Of a stretch of 64,000 nt of DNA, positions 28,920 through 38,156 are shown one piece after another. Position 1 is the stretch's first letter. Each line of letters starts with the position of its first letter. Source of the stretch: Vibrio salilacus. GTDB lineage: Bacteria; Pseudomonadota; Gammaproteobacteria; Enterobacterales; Vibrionaceae. The stretch is taken from positions 167,586 to 231,585 of the forward strand of contig NZ_NIVQ01000004.1 of NCBI RefSeq assembly GCF_002811245.1. Direction: 5' to 3'. Position numbers and translations under genes: made by a program. Under the pieces are notes generated by a model. It had not been told where the DNA came from, searched no databases, and worked only from the letters and a program-made list of their open reading frames with translations.

Positions 28920-29042
28920 GGTCTGTTGACCTTTCGAGCTGATTTTTGCAGTACGTTGTGGGAAATTTATACAAGGCATCAGCTTTGACGTGTGGTTACT
29001 CTACATAAAAGCCGATAACGCCGTAGAAATGAACAGCCCCTA
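28917..29042. mobile_element. MITE-like element or IS scar abutting metA
   Basis: TA-GGGTCTGTTGACC at the left edge and AACAGCCCC-TA at the right edge form imperfect terminal inverted repeats (TAGGGTCTGTTG against TAGGGGCTGTTC, 10 of 12) bracketed by TA. The 122-bp interior has no ORF. The left TA is part of the metA stop codon. The end sequence resembles terminal repeats of Vibrio insertion sequences as I remember them; no copy elsewhere in the window was found. Confidence 0.4.
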
Positions 29043-29059
29043 ATAACCATCGTAGAATG

Positions 29060-29085
29060 AAAGGAGCGCATTGCGTTCCTTTTTA
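29060..29085 (+). terminator. Intrinsic terminator, probably of metA
   Basis: AAAGGAGCGC, loop ATT, GCGTTCCTTT with one G-U pair, then TTATT. It lies beyond the MITE-like element, consistent with that element having inserted between metA and its terminator. Confidence 0.75.
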
Positions 29086-29253
29086 TTCGCCAATCCACAG
29101 CGCACTTTTTCTGCTCAAAACGACACATTTTGATGTATATCCTGTCTGTACTCAAGGATACTCTCTGCGCCTTCTCGGATTTTAACCACACTATATACTG
29201 TGCTTGCGATTTGTTATCTACAGTAAGTCATCGTTTATCATTGTTGGCATATT

Positions 29254-29907
29254 ATGCGTATTTTCATCCTACTTTTACTGCAGTTTATGAGCGGTTGCAT
29301 AACCGTAGCCTCTTCTGATCAAATGACCTTAAGTGCTGACAGTAAACAAAAAGCAGAGGCTCGGGTTGCTCTTGGAATGGAGTACCTTCGTCTTGGACAT
29401 CTTGACAAGGCGGGACAAAACTTTGAATTGGCTATCGAACATGCACCAGACTATTACCTTAGCCGACTATCACAAGCGCTCTATTATCAGCACGTTGGTT
29501 CAACCAGTTCAGCGCAAGCTCTCTACAATCAGCTGATTCAAACCGACCTAAGTGAGCCTGCTGTTGTATCAAGTTACGCCACTTTTCTTTGTCAGCAAAA
29601 TCAATTTAGTCAAGCTCAGCACTGGTATCGCCAATCGATACTCAGCGCCCATGCACTTCAGCGTGCATCAAACTATCAAAGCGCCGCTTTATGTGCACTT
29701 AAAAACAACGATTATCCGCTTGCCGAAACATATTTGAACCAAGCGCTTGAACATCAACCCGAACGCAAAGAATTATGGTTCTACCTAATAGAAGTGTATT
29801 TAAAGAGTAACCAAACCGAGAAAGCCAAAAAGAGACTGGCTAACTTAGAGCAAAGATTTGGCTCTAACGCAGCAACAAAGAATTTACAGTTAAAGATAAA
29901 CCAATAA
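29254..29907 (+). CDS. TPR-repeat lipoprotein (PilF/PilW-like)
   Basis: 217-residue exported lipoprotein. The signal sequence MRIFILLLLQFMSGC ends in a lipobox with Cys15. About five tetratricopeptide repeats follow, for example ARVALGMEYLRLGHLDKAGQ, and NYQSAALCALKNNDYPLAET. The layout resembles PilF/PilW pilotins and TadD proteins, but the usual neighbours (rodZ, ispG or tad genes) are missing, so its system is unclear. It is monocistronic as far as the window shows. Confidence 0.75.
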   Translation: MRIFILLLLQFMSGCITVASSDQMTLSADSKQKAEARVALGMEYLRLGHLDKAGQNFELAIEHAPDYYLSRLSQALYYQHVGSTSSAQALYNQLIQTDLSEPAVVSSYATFLCQQNQFSQAQHWYRQSILSAHALQRASNYQSAALCALKNNDYPLAETYLNQALEHQPERKELWFYLIEVYLKSNQTEKAKKRLANLEQRFGSNAATKNLQLKINQ

Positions 29908-29933
29908 ACACGCTGCAATCATGCGTGTATTGG
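29901..29933. terminator. Inverted repeat between convergent TPR and small membrane protein genes
   Basis: CCAATAAACACGC, 9-base loop, GCGTGTATTGG: a long stem with a two-base bulge between convergent genes. It lacks a T tract, so termination is likely but not certain. Confidence 0.45.
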
Positions 29934-29939
29934 CTTAAT

Positions 29940-30128
29940 CTAGCGACGTTTGGAACGAGAGGTTTGGCGACGACGCCGCACACGCGAAGCGCGCTGAATC
30001 TTTTTATACTCACGGTAGAGGATATAAATAAAGCCAGCTAGCCCTATGATGAGCAATACCGAGAATAGCGACAAAAAGCTATCGCAAAGCCAAACGGGTT
30101 CACAGGGCATATAAATTTCAATTTCCAT
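29940..30128 (-). CDS. Small membrane protein with arginine-rich tail
   Basis: 62-residue protein with a strong ribosome site (AGGAG, 7 bases before ATG). An acidic N-terminus with two cysteines (MPCEPVWLCDS) precedes one hydrophobic span (LFSVLLIIGLAGFIYILY) and a very basic C-terminus (RVRRRRQTSRSKRR). The charge pattern predicts the tail in the cytoplasm, where it could touch RNA or phospholipid. It starts 21 bases after rlmF and is likely cotranscribed. No family recognised. Confidence 0.65.
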   Translation of the reverse strand: MEIEIYMPCEPVWLCDSFLSLFSVLLIIGLAGFIYILYREYKKIQRASRVRRRRQTSRSKRR

Positions 30129-30149
30129 CCCCTGCTCCTGTCAATTAAA

Positions 30150-31205
30150 TTACGGTTGTCGCGCTAACCACTGAGACCGTTGCGTGTGATCGTGAAAACT
30201 CCAAGCGATAAAGCGGCTAATTTTTTGCCCTTGATTCATTTCAACAACATGGATCTCTTTCGCTCCGGCCTTCTCAAGGTTTTTTCGCATCCAACGCACG
30301 TTGTCTTTTTTCGAGATCAAGCTACTGAACCACAAAACTTGACTGGCAAAGTCTCGACTTTCAAACGCCATATTTTTGATAAACGCCGCTTCACCACCAG
30401 GGCACCACAACTCGGCTTTTTGTCCACCGAAGTTAAGTATAGATGAAGCTTGACTGGCCGATTTTGGCGAGCTTTGGCCACGCTTGGCTTTGTTGGCGGT
30501 CAGATTTCTCACTTTGCGCTGACTGCCTTGCTGCGCGTCTTGCAAAGACTTATGAAAGGGTGGATTGCACGTCGTTAGGTGATAGCGCTCACCCGGACGA
30601 ATAATACCTTTGAAAAAATGCGCTGAACTGGTTTGTAATCTCGCTTCAATCTTGCCATCGAGCACGGCGTTTTGCTTAGCAATCCAATTGGCGTTTTTTA
30701 CTGATACCGGGTCGACATCACTACCCACAAAGTGCCAATCGTACGCGGTAATACCCACAATAGGATAAATACAGTTAGCCCCAACGCCAACGTCTAGGCC
30801 GCACAATTTGGTCTGATTGAGCTTAGGTAAATCGTTGGTCACTAGGTCATGCAAACGGTGGATGTAGTCAGCGCGACCCGGAATCGGCGGACACAAAAAC
30901 CCTTGAGGAATATCCCAATTCGTCACTTGATAATGATAAGCCAGCAGTGCCTGATTGAGGAGCTTGACGGCAACCGGATCAGAGAACGAAATGCTCATCT
31001 CCCCTTTCGGATTGCGAATGACACATTGCTTAAGTTTAGGCAACGCCGCTATCAGTTTAGGAAAATCATATCGGCCTTGATGAACGTTGTGTTTGTGCAA
31101 TCCTGGTTTACCTTTATGAACAACCATTTTCGGGGCTGACATTTTGACGTCATGACGGTTGTTTTCAATAGCTAGCTGTTTTTGGGTGCGCGTATTCATA
31201 GTCAC
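30150..31205 (-). CDS. rlmF: 23S rRNA m6A1618 methyltransferase RlmF
   Basis: 351-residue SAM-dependent enzyme that methylates N6 of adenosine 1618 of 23S rRNA. The SAM site is [14 protein letters not shown] (about residue 145) and the catalytic motif CNPPFH lies near residue 215; a basic stretch [15 protein letters not shown] suits rRNA binding. The frame can begin at GTG 31205, overlapping the upstream stop by four bases (GTGA), or at ATG 31199; the two differ by two residues. Confidence 0.93.
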   Translation of the reverse strand: MTMNTRTQKQLAIENNRHDVKMSAPKMVVHKGKPGLHKHNVHQGRYDFPKLIAALPKLKQCVIRNPKGEMSISFSDPVAVKLLNQALLAYHYQVTNWDIPQGFLCPPIPGRADYIHRLHDLVTNDLPKLNQTKLCGLDVGVGANCIYPIVGITAYDWHFVGSDVDPVSVKNANWIAKQNAVLDGKIEARLQTSSAHFFKGIIRPGERYHLTTCNPPFHKSLQDAQQGSQRKVRNLTANKAKRGQSSPKSASQASSILNFGGQKAELWCPGGEAAFIKNMAFESRDFASQVLWFSSLISKKDNVRWMRKNLEKAGAKEIHVVEMNQGQKISRFIAWSFHDHTQRSQWLARQP

Positions 31206-31708
31206 TTCTGTTTAACAGTTTCAAGGTAAATCATAAAGAGTCGGGCATCGAGCTCAAGTTGGTGATAATCCGGCAGCATATGGCAACAGAGTTGATAAAA
31301 AGCCTTATTGTGCGCTTTCTCTTTAAGATGGGCTAACTCATGAACAACTAACATTCTCAGCAGTGGCTCAGGCGCTTGCTTAAAAATACTGGCGATACGG
31401 ATCTCGTTTTTGGTTTTTATCTTACCGCCATGCACCTTAGCTACATAAGTGTGCAACCCGAGCGCATGGTTAATGAGATGAATCTTATTGTCGTACACCA
31501 CTTTACTCAGTGGCGCGGTCTTTTTCATATAACGGTTTTTAATTGCTATCGCGTAGTCGAACAGCGCTTTCTCACTTTTGATGTTGTGATGTTGCGGGTA
31601 ACCCTGTTCGAACCATTGGATCAACTTACCTGATTCGACCAGTTGCGTGACTGGTTCAATAATATGTTGAGGGTAACCTTGAATGTATCTTAGGCTTGGA
31701 TTCATCAC
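31202..31708 (-). CDS. YgjP-like zinc metallopeptidase
   Basis: 168-residue protein with the zinc signature [11 protein letters not shown] near residue 123, the core of the YgjP/SprT-like (gluzincin-type) domain, preceded by a basic strand-rich region. It has no signal peptide, so it is cytoplasmic. E. coli YgjP has no settled role. It overlaps rlmF by four bases, which implies translational coupling. Confidence 0.8.
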   Translation of the reverse strand: MMNPSLRYIQGYPQHIIEPVTQLVESGKLIQWFEQGYPQHHNIKSEKALFDYAIAIKNRYMKKTAPLSKVVYDNKIHLINHALGLHTYVAKVHGGKIKTKNEIRIASIFKQAPEPLLRMLVVHELAHLKEKAHNKAFYQLCCHMLPDYHQLELDARLFMIYLETVKQK

Positions 31709-31820
31709 TATATGTGCCAGTCATCTCAAATAAAGGGGGGCATAAGTTTACCCCATTCCGACTTGTCATTCACCGCCTTTTCATTAAACTCTGCGACTCA
31801 TCATTGCCAAGGAAATCCTC

Positions 31821-32051
31821 ATGAAACGACTTGTCTTGTACGTCAAAGATAAATGCCCACACTGTAAAGATGCACAACGCTACTTAGATTCAAAGGGTTA
31901 TAAGTACCGTTTAACTAATGCAAAAATGCAGCGTGGACGCAAAGAGTTGGACGCTATTGGTGCACGTTCTTTACCCGTACTTAAGATTGGAGACCGATAT
32001 CTGATTGGCTGGAACCCTGGTAACTTCGAGAAAATGTATCACTCCAACTAA
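31821..32051 (+). CDS. Glutaredoxin-like thiol-disulfide protein
   Basis: 76-residue protein of thioredoxin fold. The redox motif is CPHC at residues about 13-16, then LDSKGYKYRLTNA, a cis-proline segment (RSLPVLKIGDRYLIGWNP) and a short C-terminal helix. It resembles NrdH/GrxC-like small glutaredoxins; substrate unknown. A single gene between convergent neighbours. Confidence 0.8.
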   Translation: MKRLVLYVKDKCPHCKDAQRYLDSKGYKYRLTNAKMQRGRKELDAIGARSLPVLKIGDRYLIGWNPGNFEKMYHSN

Positions 32052-32077
32052 GCCTATCAGCCCAATATGCATCGTTC

Positions 32078-34504
32078 CTAATTGGGTTTTTGCCTTGATT
32101 GTGACCAAGTCAGGCAAAATACTTCGTCAAGTTTAGCTGAGCTTATTGGTTTGGTGATCACTTCGCTGCAACCCACTGCGATCATATTTTGTCGAGTCTC
32201 TTCAAAGGCGTCTGCGGTGCATCCGATAATAATAGGCTGAGACGCAAGAGTGAGCTTGACGATCGCTTTTGTGGCTTGAATTCCATCCATAATTGGCATG
32301 TGATTGTCCATTAATACAAAGTCATAAGAGTGTTGTTGTACCTGCTCTAATGCTTGTAAGCCATTTTCTACCACATCATACTCGAAGCCTTTCTTGGTTA
32401 AGAATCGGCCAAGTACAATCGCATTGACGCGTGTATCTTCCACGATCAGCACGGACATTCCCGTACCATCAAACGTTTGCTCGATATGATGAGACGTTTC
32501 AGCAGTACTGTCTGAAATAGAGACCGGAATGCTGACAACAAAAGTGCTGCCTAATGTCAGCATGCTATCGATTTTCACCTCACCTTGCATCGCTTTGACT
32601 AACTCAGAAATGATTGCCAAGCCGAGCCCCGTGCCTCCAAAACGACGAGTGGTGTCCGTCTCGGCTTGGCTGAAAGGGTCAAAAATCAGTGCTTGTTTAT
32701 TTTGGCTAATCCCAATACCAGTATCTTTTACTGTCATCTCTAACCATACCCCATCGGTTTGATGATTGATCCGTAAAGTCAGCGTAATTGCCCCCTTGAT
32801 GGTGAACTTCCATGCATTGTTAAGCAGATTTTGCAAGATTTGCATCACGCGTGTCTCATCAGCCAACAAGTAAGTGTGGCTTGCAAAATCGCATTGGCAA
32901 TCAAAGCTCAACCCCTTCTCCGCGCACAAGGGCTTATACATTTGTGTAAGCTTGATGGCGATCGATTGCAGTGAAAAGTGGCGTTGCTCAAGCTTGAGCT
33001 TTCCAGACTCTATTTTGGAAAAGTCGAGAATGTCATTGAGTATCGTTAGCATATGCCGCCCGGAACTAAGGAAGGTTTCAACATACTCTTGCTGCTCATC
33101 ATCAATAGCAGTATGTTGCAGTAACTCTCCAACGCCTAAAATACCGTTCATCGGTGTACGCAATTCGTGGCTCATCGCTGCAAGAAATTTTGACTTTGCA
33201 ATATTCGCCGCGTTTGCCTCGATGGCTTTTTGCTCTAATGATTCTTGTAATTCAATACGTTGAGTAATATCACGTTCAACCGCCATAAAACCTTCCAGCT
33301 GTCCTTCTTTGTCATAAAGCGGCGTTAAGGCAAGCTCGATCCAATAAATTTCGCCCGATTTTTTATAGTTCATCAGCTCAAAGAATCCATATTGGCGCTG
33401 ATTTATCGCACGCCGAATTTGCTTGGTGACTTTTTTGTCGGTTCGTTCACCTTGGAGGAAATCGCCGGGTTTACGCCCAAGGACCTCACTTTCTTTAAAA
33501 CCAGTCAATTGTTCAAATGCCCGATTGACCCACACAATGTTAGCGTCAAGGTCAGTAAATACTACCGCATCACGCATATATTTCACGACTCGCGCTAGAC
33601 GTGCCGATTCAGCTGCTTTACGTTTGAGCTCAGCCGACTGCATGATCAGTTGTTGCTCAGAATGATAAAGGGCCTGAAATGGCGAGACCAACACTCTGCG
33701 CCCAAACACAAACAAAACGGTTAAGGCAAATAACGTAGCCAACACCATGCCGAAAAAAAGACTTTCGATAAAGCCACGTTTGGTGTCTTCGACCAGAGCC
33801 GGTGAATAGGAATAAAGTAAAGTAAAGTCGCTACCTTCAATTGGATACTGTTCAACTGGCCACGAATAAGGAGACGTCATACCCCATGAAAAACGCGACT
33901 GCTGCAATCCAAACCAATGCGATGAGCCACTACCAAATCCCTGAAAAAAATGAGTTCTATCAAGAGGCGTAATATAAGCCGCAATCCCTTCTGATAACCC
34001 ATTATATTTGACCGGTAAGGTAACAATAAGGTAATCACTTTGCTGTTGATTAAATATCGAGTACGACACGCTTTCGAGCAAGCGTTCACTATCCGCGCCC
34101 CTAACGATAAATTGGGCGACTCTTTGCGGCAGCGCGACTTCGGAATAGACCTTTTCGCCAGCAAAATCATACACATTAATGAAAGATTGAGCCCCTACTG
34201 GCTTAAAGCGTGCGAGCTGATCATAAAAAGCCAGCGAATTATCAACACCTTCTAAGACAGCACCTAATAACAACGGATGCTCAACAATATTGGCTAAACG
34301 TTGTTGACGCGCATCAAAGTACTCTTTGATATATCGTTCTACCGTCGTGAGCTTACTCTTTAAACTTTCACTAATAACCATCTCAGCACTTTGTTGAGAC
34401 TGATGCTGAACAAATAGCAGACTGGTCGCTAAAAACACCCCCGCACCAACAACGATGAATAGAGTAAATAAGTGCATAGCGTTTTTTCTATCAAACTTGA
34501 TCAT
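32078..34504 (-). CDS. Hybrid sensor histidine kinase with PAS and receiver domains
   Basis: 808-residue membrane kinase. Two membrane spans (about 11-33 and 246-268) enclose a periplasmic sensor of about 210 residues, probably Cache/PDC-like. A PAS domain (about 303-415), a dimerisation domain with phosphorylated His446 in AAMSHELRTPMNG, an ATPase domain with N-box near 558-568, DTGIGIS at 594-600 and GGTGLGLA, and a receiver with acceptor Asp733 (VLMDNHMP) and Lys785 follow. There is no HPt domain or output domain, so it must pass phosphate to a separate HPt protein. The gene begins 9 bases after a periplasmic binding protein gene, which suggests that protein delivers the signal, as LuxP does to LuxQ. 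The ligand is unknown. Confidence 0.92.
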   Translation of the reverse strand: MIKFDRKNAMHLFTLFIVVGAGVFLATSLLFVQHQSQQSAEMVISESLKSKLTTVERYIKEYFDARQQRLANIVEHPLLLGAVLEGVDNSLAFYDQLARFKPVGAQSFINVYDFAGEKVYSEVALPQRVAQFIVRGADSERLLESVSYSIFNQQQSDYLIVTLPVKYNGLSEGIAAYITPLDRTHFFQGFGSGSSHWFGLQQSRFSWGMTSPYSWPVEQYPIEGSDFTLLYSYSPALVEDTKRGFIESLFFGMVLATLFALTVLFVFGRRVLVSPFQALYHSEQQLIMQSAELKRKAAESARLARVVKYMRDAVVFTDLDANIVWVNRAFEQLTGFKESEVLGRKPGDFLQGERTDKKVTKQIRRAINQRQYGFFELMNYKKSGEIYWIELALTPLYDKEGQLEGFMAVERDITQRIELQESLEQKAIEANAANIAKSKFLAAMSHELRTPMNGILGVGELLQHTAIDDEQQEYVETFLSSGRHMLTILNDILDFSKIESGKLKLEQRHFSLQSIAIKLTQMYKPLCAEKGLSFDCQCDFASHTYLLADETRVMQILQNLLNNAWKFTIKGAITLTLRINHQTDGVWLEMTVKDTGIGISQNKQALIFDPFSQAETDTTRRFGGTGLGLAIISELVKAMQGEVKIDSMLTLGSTFVVSIPVSISDSTAETSHHIEQTFDGTGMSVLIVEDTRVNAIVLGRFLTKKGFEYDVVENGLQALEQVQQHSYDFVLMDNHMPIMDGIQATKAIVKLTLASQPIIIGCTADAFEETRQNMIAVGCSEVITKPISSAKLDEVFCLTWSQSRQKPN

Positions 34505-34513
34505 CGGGCAGCC

Positions 34514-35734
34514 TTATTGTACGCCAGCCAATTTAGACATCAGTTTTACTGCATTGTTTTCATCGTAGGAGGCCATGCAATAGTCGGCGGAATTTAAGGC
34601 TTCATGAGCATCATAATTATCACGACTGAATAACGAGAATGGCTGACGATACTGCTTGATTAATCCTTGTACCGGTGTGTCGATGTTTTCCAACGCCTGC
34701 TTTAGTAAGCGTCGGTTAACTGTCATATCATCCGTTAACTCAACCTGTTGTGCTGCTTGGATGAATATTTTGGTCAAATCATAACCGTGTACAAACCCCG
34801 CTGGGGCATCAATATTAGGCTCAGCGAACTGTTCTGCAAACAAGCTACTCGCATGAGCGAAAACTTGACGACGGAAATCATTCATTTCAGAGCTATAAAA
34901 ATTAAAACACGATTGAACAAATCTAAGGCGTGCTTTTTCTCTGATTGAGTAAGGCACATTGGTCGCGAATTGGCCGCCCGTAATCCCCCAATGACTATAA
35001 ATAGGTAAAGTGGCGCCGAGTTCTGATACTGCTTCAATAATGACTTTTCCTTCCCGCGCATTCGAAACCAGCAATAGGCATTCTGCGCCTTCAAGTTGGG
35101 CCTCACGAACAATAATCCGCGCATCTGAAGTCTGAATCCCCCAGTCAAACCACGACGTTTTGACCACAGAGTCTATCTCGGGCGGTAAAGCCGTCATGAT
35201 CGCTTTGTAATTCGATTTTCCCCATCCGGTATTTTCCAGCACTAAATGAGGTTGTTGGCATTGCTGGTCTAACGCAAAGTCAACCAAAAGCTTACCGACT
35301 TTCGAGTCATCGACAGAGAGGCGAAAAACAAAGTTTTTTTCACCATCAGGGTAGCGCGTGATTGGCGTGCCGGCCGCCCAAGGTACTAACGTTAAGATCT
35401 CTGATTGGTTGATATAGTCGCGATACTTAATCAAGGGTGGAGAGTGTATGCCAGCAACAAAAGCGATTGCGTTGGGATCATTGTTAAAACGCTGCATATT
35501 CTTTTTACTGCGCTTGGCGTTCCCTCGATGGTCGGTGATAACAAATTCGACCGCAATGCCGTTAATCTTGTTGTCTACCTCAGAGAAAGCAACCTTAACG
35601 CCTTGCTCGATAGCCCGAGCCGATGCAAAATGCCCAGTACGATCTGCATCGAGATAAATTTTTAATACCTCAGGGGTAGCCATCGCACTGTGACCAAGCG
35701 ACATCAGCAACAACACAAGTGCGTATCGAATCAT
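34514..35734 (-). CDS. Periplasmic binding protein (type 1, LivK-like)
   Basis: 406-residue exported protein. A signal peptide ends near residue 19 (SLGHSAMA, then TPEVLKIYL). The fold is that of type 1 periplasmic binding proteins of the Leu/Ile/Val group: GVKVAFSEVDNKINGIAVEFV, AFVAGIHSPPLIKYRD, HLVLENTGWGKSNYKAI, and a closing FVHGYDLTKIFIQAA. No permease or ATPase genes follow; the only partner is the hybrid kinase, so it is more likely a signal receptor subunit than a transporter component. Confidence 0.88.
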   Translation of the reverse strand: MIRYALVLLLMSLGHSAMATPEVLKIYLDADRTGHFASARAIEQGVKVAFSEVDNKINGIAVEFVITDHRGNAKRSKKNMQRFNNDPNAIAFVAGIHSPPLIKYRDYINQSEILTLVPWAAGTPITRYPDGEKNFVFRLSVDDSKVGKLLVDFALDQQCQQPHLVLENTGWGKSNYKAIMTALPPEIDSVVKTSWFDWGIQTSDARIIVREAQLEGAECLLLVSNAREGKVIIEAVSELGATLPIYSHWGITGGQFATNVPYSIREKARLRFVQSCFNFYSSEMNDFRRQVFAHASSLFAEQFAEPNIDAPAGFVHGYDLTKIFIQAAQQVELTDDMTVNRRLLKQALENIDTPVQGLIKQYRQPFSLFSRDNYDAHEALNSADYCMASYDENNAVKLMSKLAGVQ

Positions 35735-35938
35735 GTTTATACCTAACCTTTGAATAATAGCTATATCATTAGCTTAGGAGAGTAAGGGCGAATTTCCAGT
35801 TTACTCGAGATTGGTTGCATTTCGTCAAACAAGACGCCAGTGTTTTTTCGCTTTACTCAACTACACTCACCACCATAGTGATGTAACACTGATGCCGCTT
35901 AGAATAGACAAACTGTGAGCTTTAACACGTCAACTCTT

Positions 35939-36808
35939 TCACGCATACTGCTTAACAAACTCAATAAACGTCTTATCTGCAATCGATAAGTATCCATCCC
36001 GTCGCCATGCTAAAGCCAAGTCAATTTTTACCGCGGGAGCAAAAGGAATGCCAACGACGTCTTTCTCATGCTGAGTCACTAACTCTAGTAGCGCGGTAAT
36101 CGCAAATTCATGCTTAACAATACTCAAAATCATCGGCAATAAGTTGGTTTCGAAAGAGAACTGCATCTCTTTGCCGCATAACTTGGCCTGATTCTCGATA
36201 AAATTGCGATGGAAGTAGCCGGGTTTGAACATCACTAACTCGTGGTCGAAGAAGTCATCAAACGTCACCGTGTCTTGTTGGCAAAACGGGTGCTCTTTGG
36301 CGACAACCGCTACCATCTCCGCTTGGAATAAATGATCGGTTTCTAGATCCACAGGTACATTTTCATCATCGATCACCCCAATATCGAGTTCACCATTAAG
36401 TAACATTTGGCGAATATCTCGCGTCCCGGCATCGACTAATGTTAAGCGTAAGCTGGGATAGCGGCTTTTAAACGCCATTAATACCTCTGGGAAAAAATAA
36501 GAGCCCATCATGCTCGGAGCGCCCAGTCTCACTTCTCCTTTTTCCAGCCCTTTCAACTCATCAATCGCCAACTGGGCATCTTCAAGCTGCTGCACCACTC
36601 GTTTAGCATGTTCAAACAAAACCAGCCCTTCACGGGTCAATGACACTTTGCGATCTTCACGTCGAAATAGCGCAACGCCCAAGTTTTGCTCCAACTTTTT
36701 AATTGAAATACTTAAAGCCGGCTGAGCGATATGTAACGCTTTCGCCGCTTGAGTAAAATGCTGTAACTCGGCAACAGCAACGAAATGGCGTAATTGTTTT
36801 GAATCCAT
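35939..36808 (-). CDS. LysR-family transcriptional regulator
   Basis: 289-residue regulator. N-terminal winged helix MDSKQLRHFVAVAELQHFTQ with LHIAQPALSISIKKLEQNLG, linker helix, then a periplasmic-binding-protein-like effector domain starting at EKGEVRLGAPSMMGSYFFP. It is divergent from an MFS transporter across 103 AT-rich bases (36809-36911) containing overlapping TATAT-type repeats, the usual setting for control of the neighbour. The effector is unknown; the sequence is of the CynR/CbbR-like branch. Confidence 0.9.
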   Translation of the reverse strand: MDSKQLRHFVAVAELQHFTQAAKALHIAQPALSISIKKLEQNLGVALFRREDRKVSLTREGLVLFEHAKRVVQQLEDAQLAIDELKGLEKGEVRLGAPSMMGSYFFPEVLMAFKSRYPSLRLTLVDAGTRDIRQMLLNGELDIGVIDDENVPVDLETDHLFQAEMVAVVAKEHPFCQQDTVTFDDFFDHELVMFKPGYFHRNFIENQAKLCGKEMQFSFETNLLPMILSIVKHEFAITALLELVTQHEKDVVGIPFAPAVKIDLALAWRRDGYLSIADKTFIEFVKQYA

Positions 36809-36911
36809 TATCTTAATAAAAAATATATATCGGCATGATATTTTTAATATATTTTATATATCACCATAAAATTGATAATTTGCTCACATAATCTACAAAC
36901 CGTACCGTTTT

Positions 36912-38156
36912 ATGATCGAACTCGCTAGCCCTCAATATCGACGTGTGACTTACAGCCTTGCGCTAGGATCGTTTATTGTTTTCTGTAACCTCTATCTTTT
37001 TCAACCGATGTTGCCCTATATGGCGGTCCATTTTTCGGTTTCAGAAACCCAAGTAAACTGGATTTTTGCAGCAAGTACACTGGCTTTATCGGTTTGTTTA
37101 GTGCCTTGGGCGGTCGCCTCTGAATCCATTGGACGACGCCGCGTCATGCTGTTGGGTTTAATCGCTATGCCGCTGATAGGGTTGGCAATGCTGGTAAGTG
37201 ACTCACTGGTTGCAATGGTCATGCTACGTGCGCTGATGGGAGTCGCTCTTGCCGCATTTGCCTCCGTTGCCGTCGCTTACATGGTCGAAGAGCTGTCAGA
37301 AAAAGCCTTTAGCCAAGCGATCGGTGGTTACATTGCCGCCAACTCACTTGGCGGGATCACCGGGCGAATCGTTGGTGGCTCACTGACGGATGCTTTGGGC
37401 TGGCAGCAAGCCGTCATCAGCATGGCGATATTCTCTTTTGTCGCCACGTTGGTGGTGATGGTTAGCCTGCCCAAGCAAAAAAACTTTACCCCGCAACGTG
37501 GCATGCTGCGCTACCACAACCGCGCATTAGTCAAACATCTACAAAACCGTACTCTCTGGCTGGCGATGCTGTTAGGTGGGGTCAACTTTGCGCTATTTGT
37601 TAACCTTTATTCGGTGATGGGATTTCGCTTGGTCGCGGACCCGCACAACCTTCCTATTGGTTTAGCCTCGCTGATTTTCTTGTGCTATTTAGCCGGTACG
37701 CTCAGTTCAAAACTCACCTCAGTGTGGCGCAAAAGTCATAACAGCGTATCAGGCATGGCCACTGGTAGCGTGATAAGTTTACTAGGTATGGTTATCGCTT
37801 ATATCGATTCACTCGCGTTTATGATGTTAGGCTTGTTGCTAATTAGTTTTGGCGCTTTCTTCACTCATACCCTCGCTTACGCATGGGTAAGTCAGAAGGC
37901 AACCCACGCGAAGGCCACCGCAACCGCGCTCTATTTGGTTCACTATTATATCGGCGGCAGTATCGGAGGGTTTTTCCTGCTTTATTGCTGGCAACACGGA
38001 GGGTGGGACTACGTGATACTGGGCGGCAGCGCTCTATATGCGATGATATTCATCTTGTGCCGCCTGCTAAAAAATTGCGAAAATCGCGCTTTGCTAACGC
38101 CGCAACAACCAGATTCTGCTATTCTTGCGCCAAATTCTAATTGGGAAGCAAAATGA
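36912..38156 (+). CDS. Major facilitator superfamily transporter (YnfM-like)
   Basis: 414-residue inner membrane transporter with about 12 hydrophobic spans. The loop 2-3 motif is present as ASESIGRRRVMLLG, and NSLGGITGRIVGGSLTDALG is the motif C/loop region of drug/sugar exporters close to E. coli YnfM. The gene is probably regulated by the divergent LysR protein, and its stop overlaps the start of the DUF1415 gene (ATGA). The substrate cannot be told from sequence. Confidence 0.88.
   Translation: MIELASPQYRRVTYSLALGSFIVFCNLYLFQPMLPYMAVHFSVSETQVNWIFAASTLALSVCLVPWAVASESIGRRRVMLLGLIAMPLIGLAMLVSDSLVAMVMLRALMGVALAAFASVAVAYMVEELSEKAFSQAIGGYIAANSLGGITGRIVGGSLTDALGWQQAVISMAIFSFVATLVVMVSLPKQKNFTPQRGMLRYHNRALVKHLQNRTLWLAMLLGGVNFALFVNLYSVMGFRLVADPHNLPIGLASLIFLCYLAGTLSSKLTSVWRKSHNSVSGMATGSVISLLGMVIAYIDSLAFMMLGLLLISFGAFFTHTLAYAWVSQKATHAKATATALYLVHYYIGGSIGGFFLLYCWQHGGWDYVILGGSALYAMIFILCRLLKNCENRALLTPQQPDSAILAPNSNWEAK

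Noticed and set aside
35405..35665. Overlapping plus-strand ORFs inside the binding protein gene
   Set aside because: Antisense to a well-formed periplasmic binding protein; no independent evidence.
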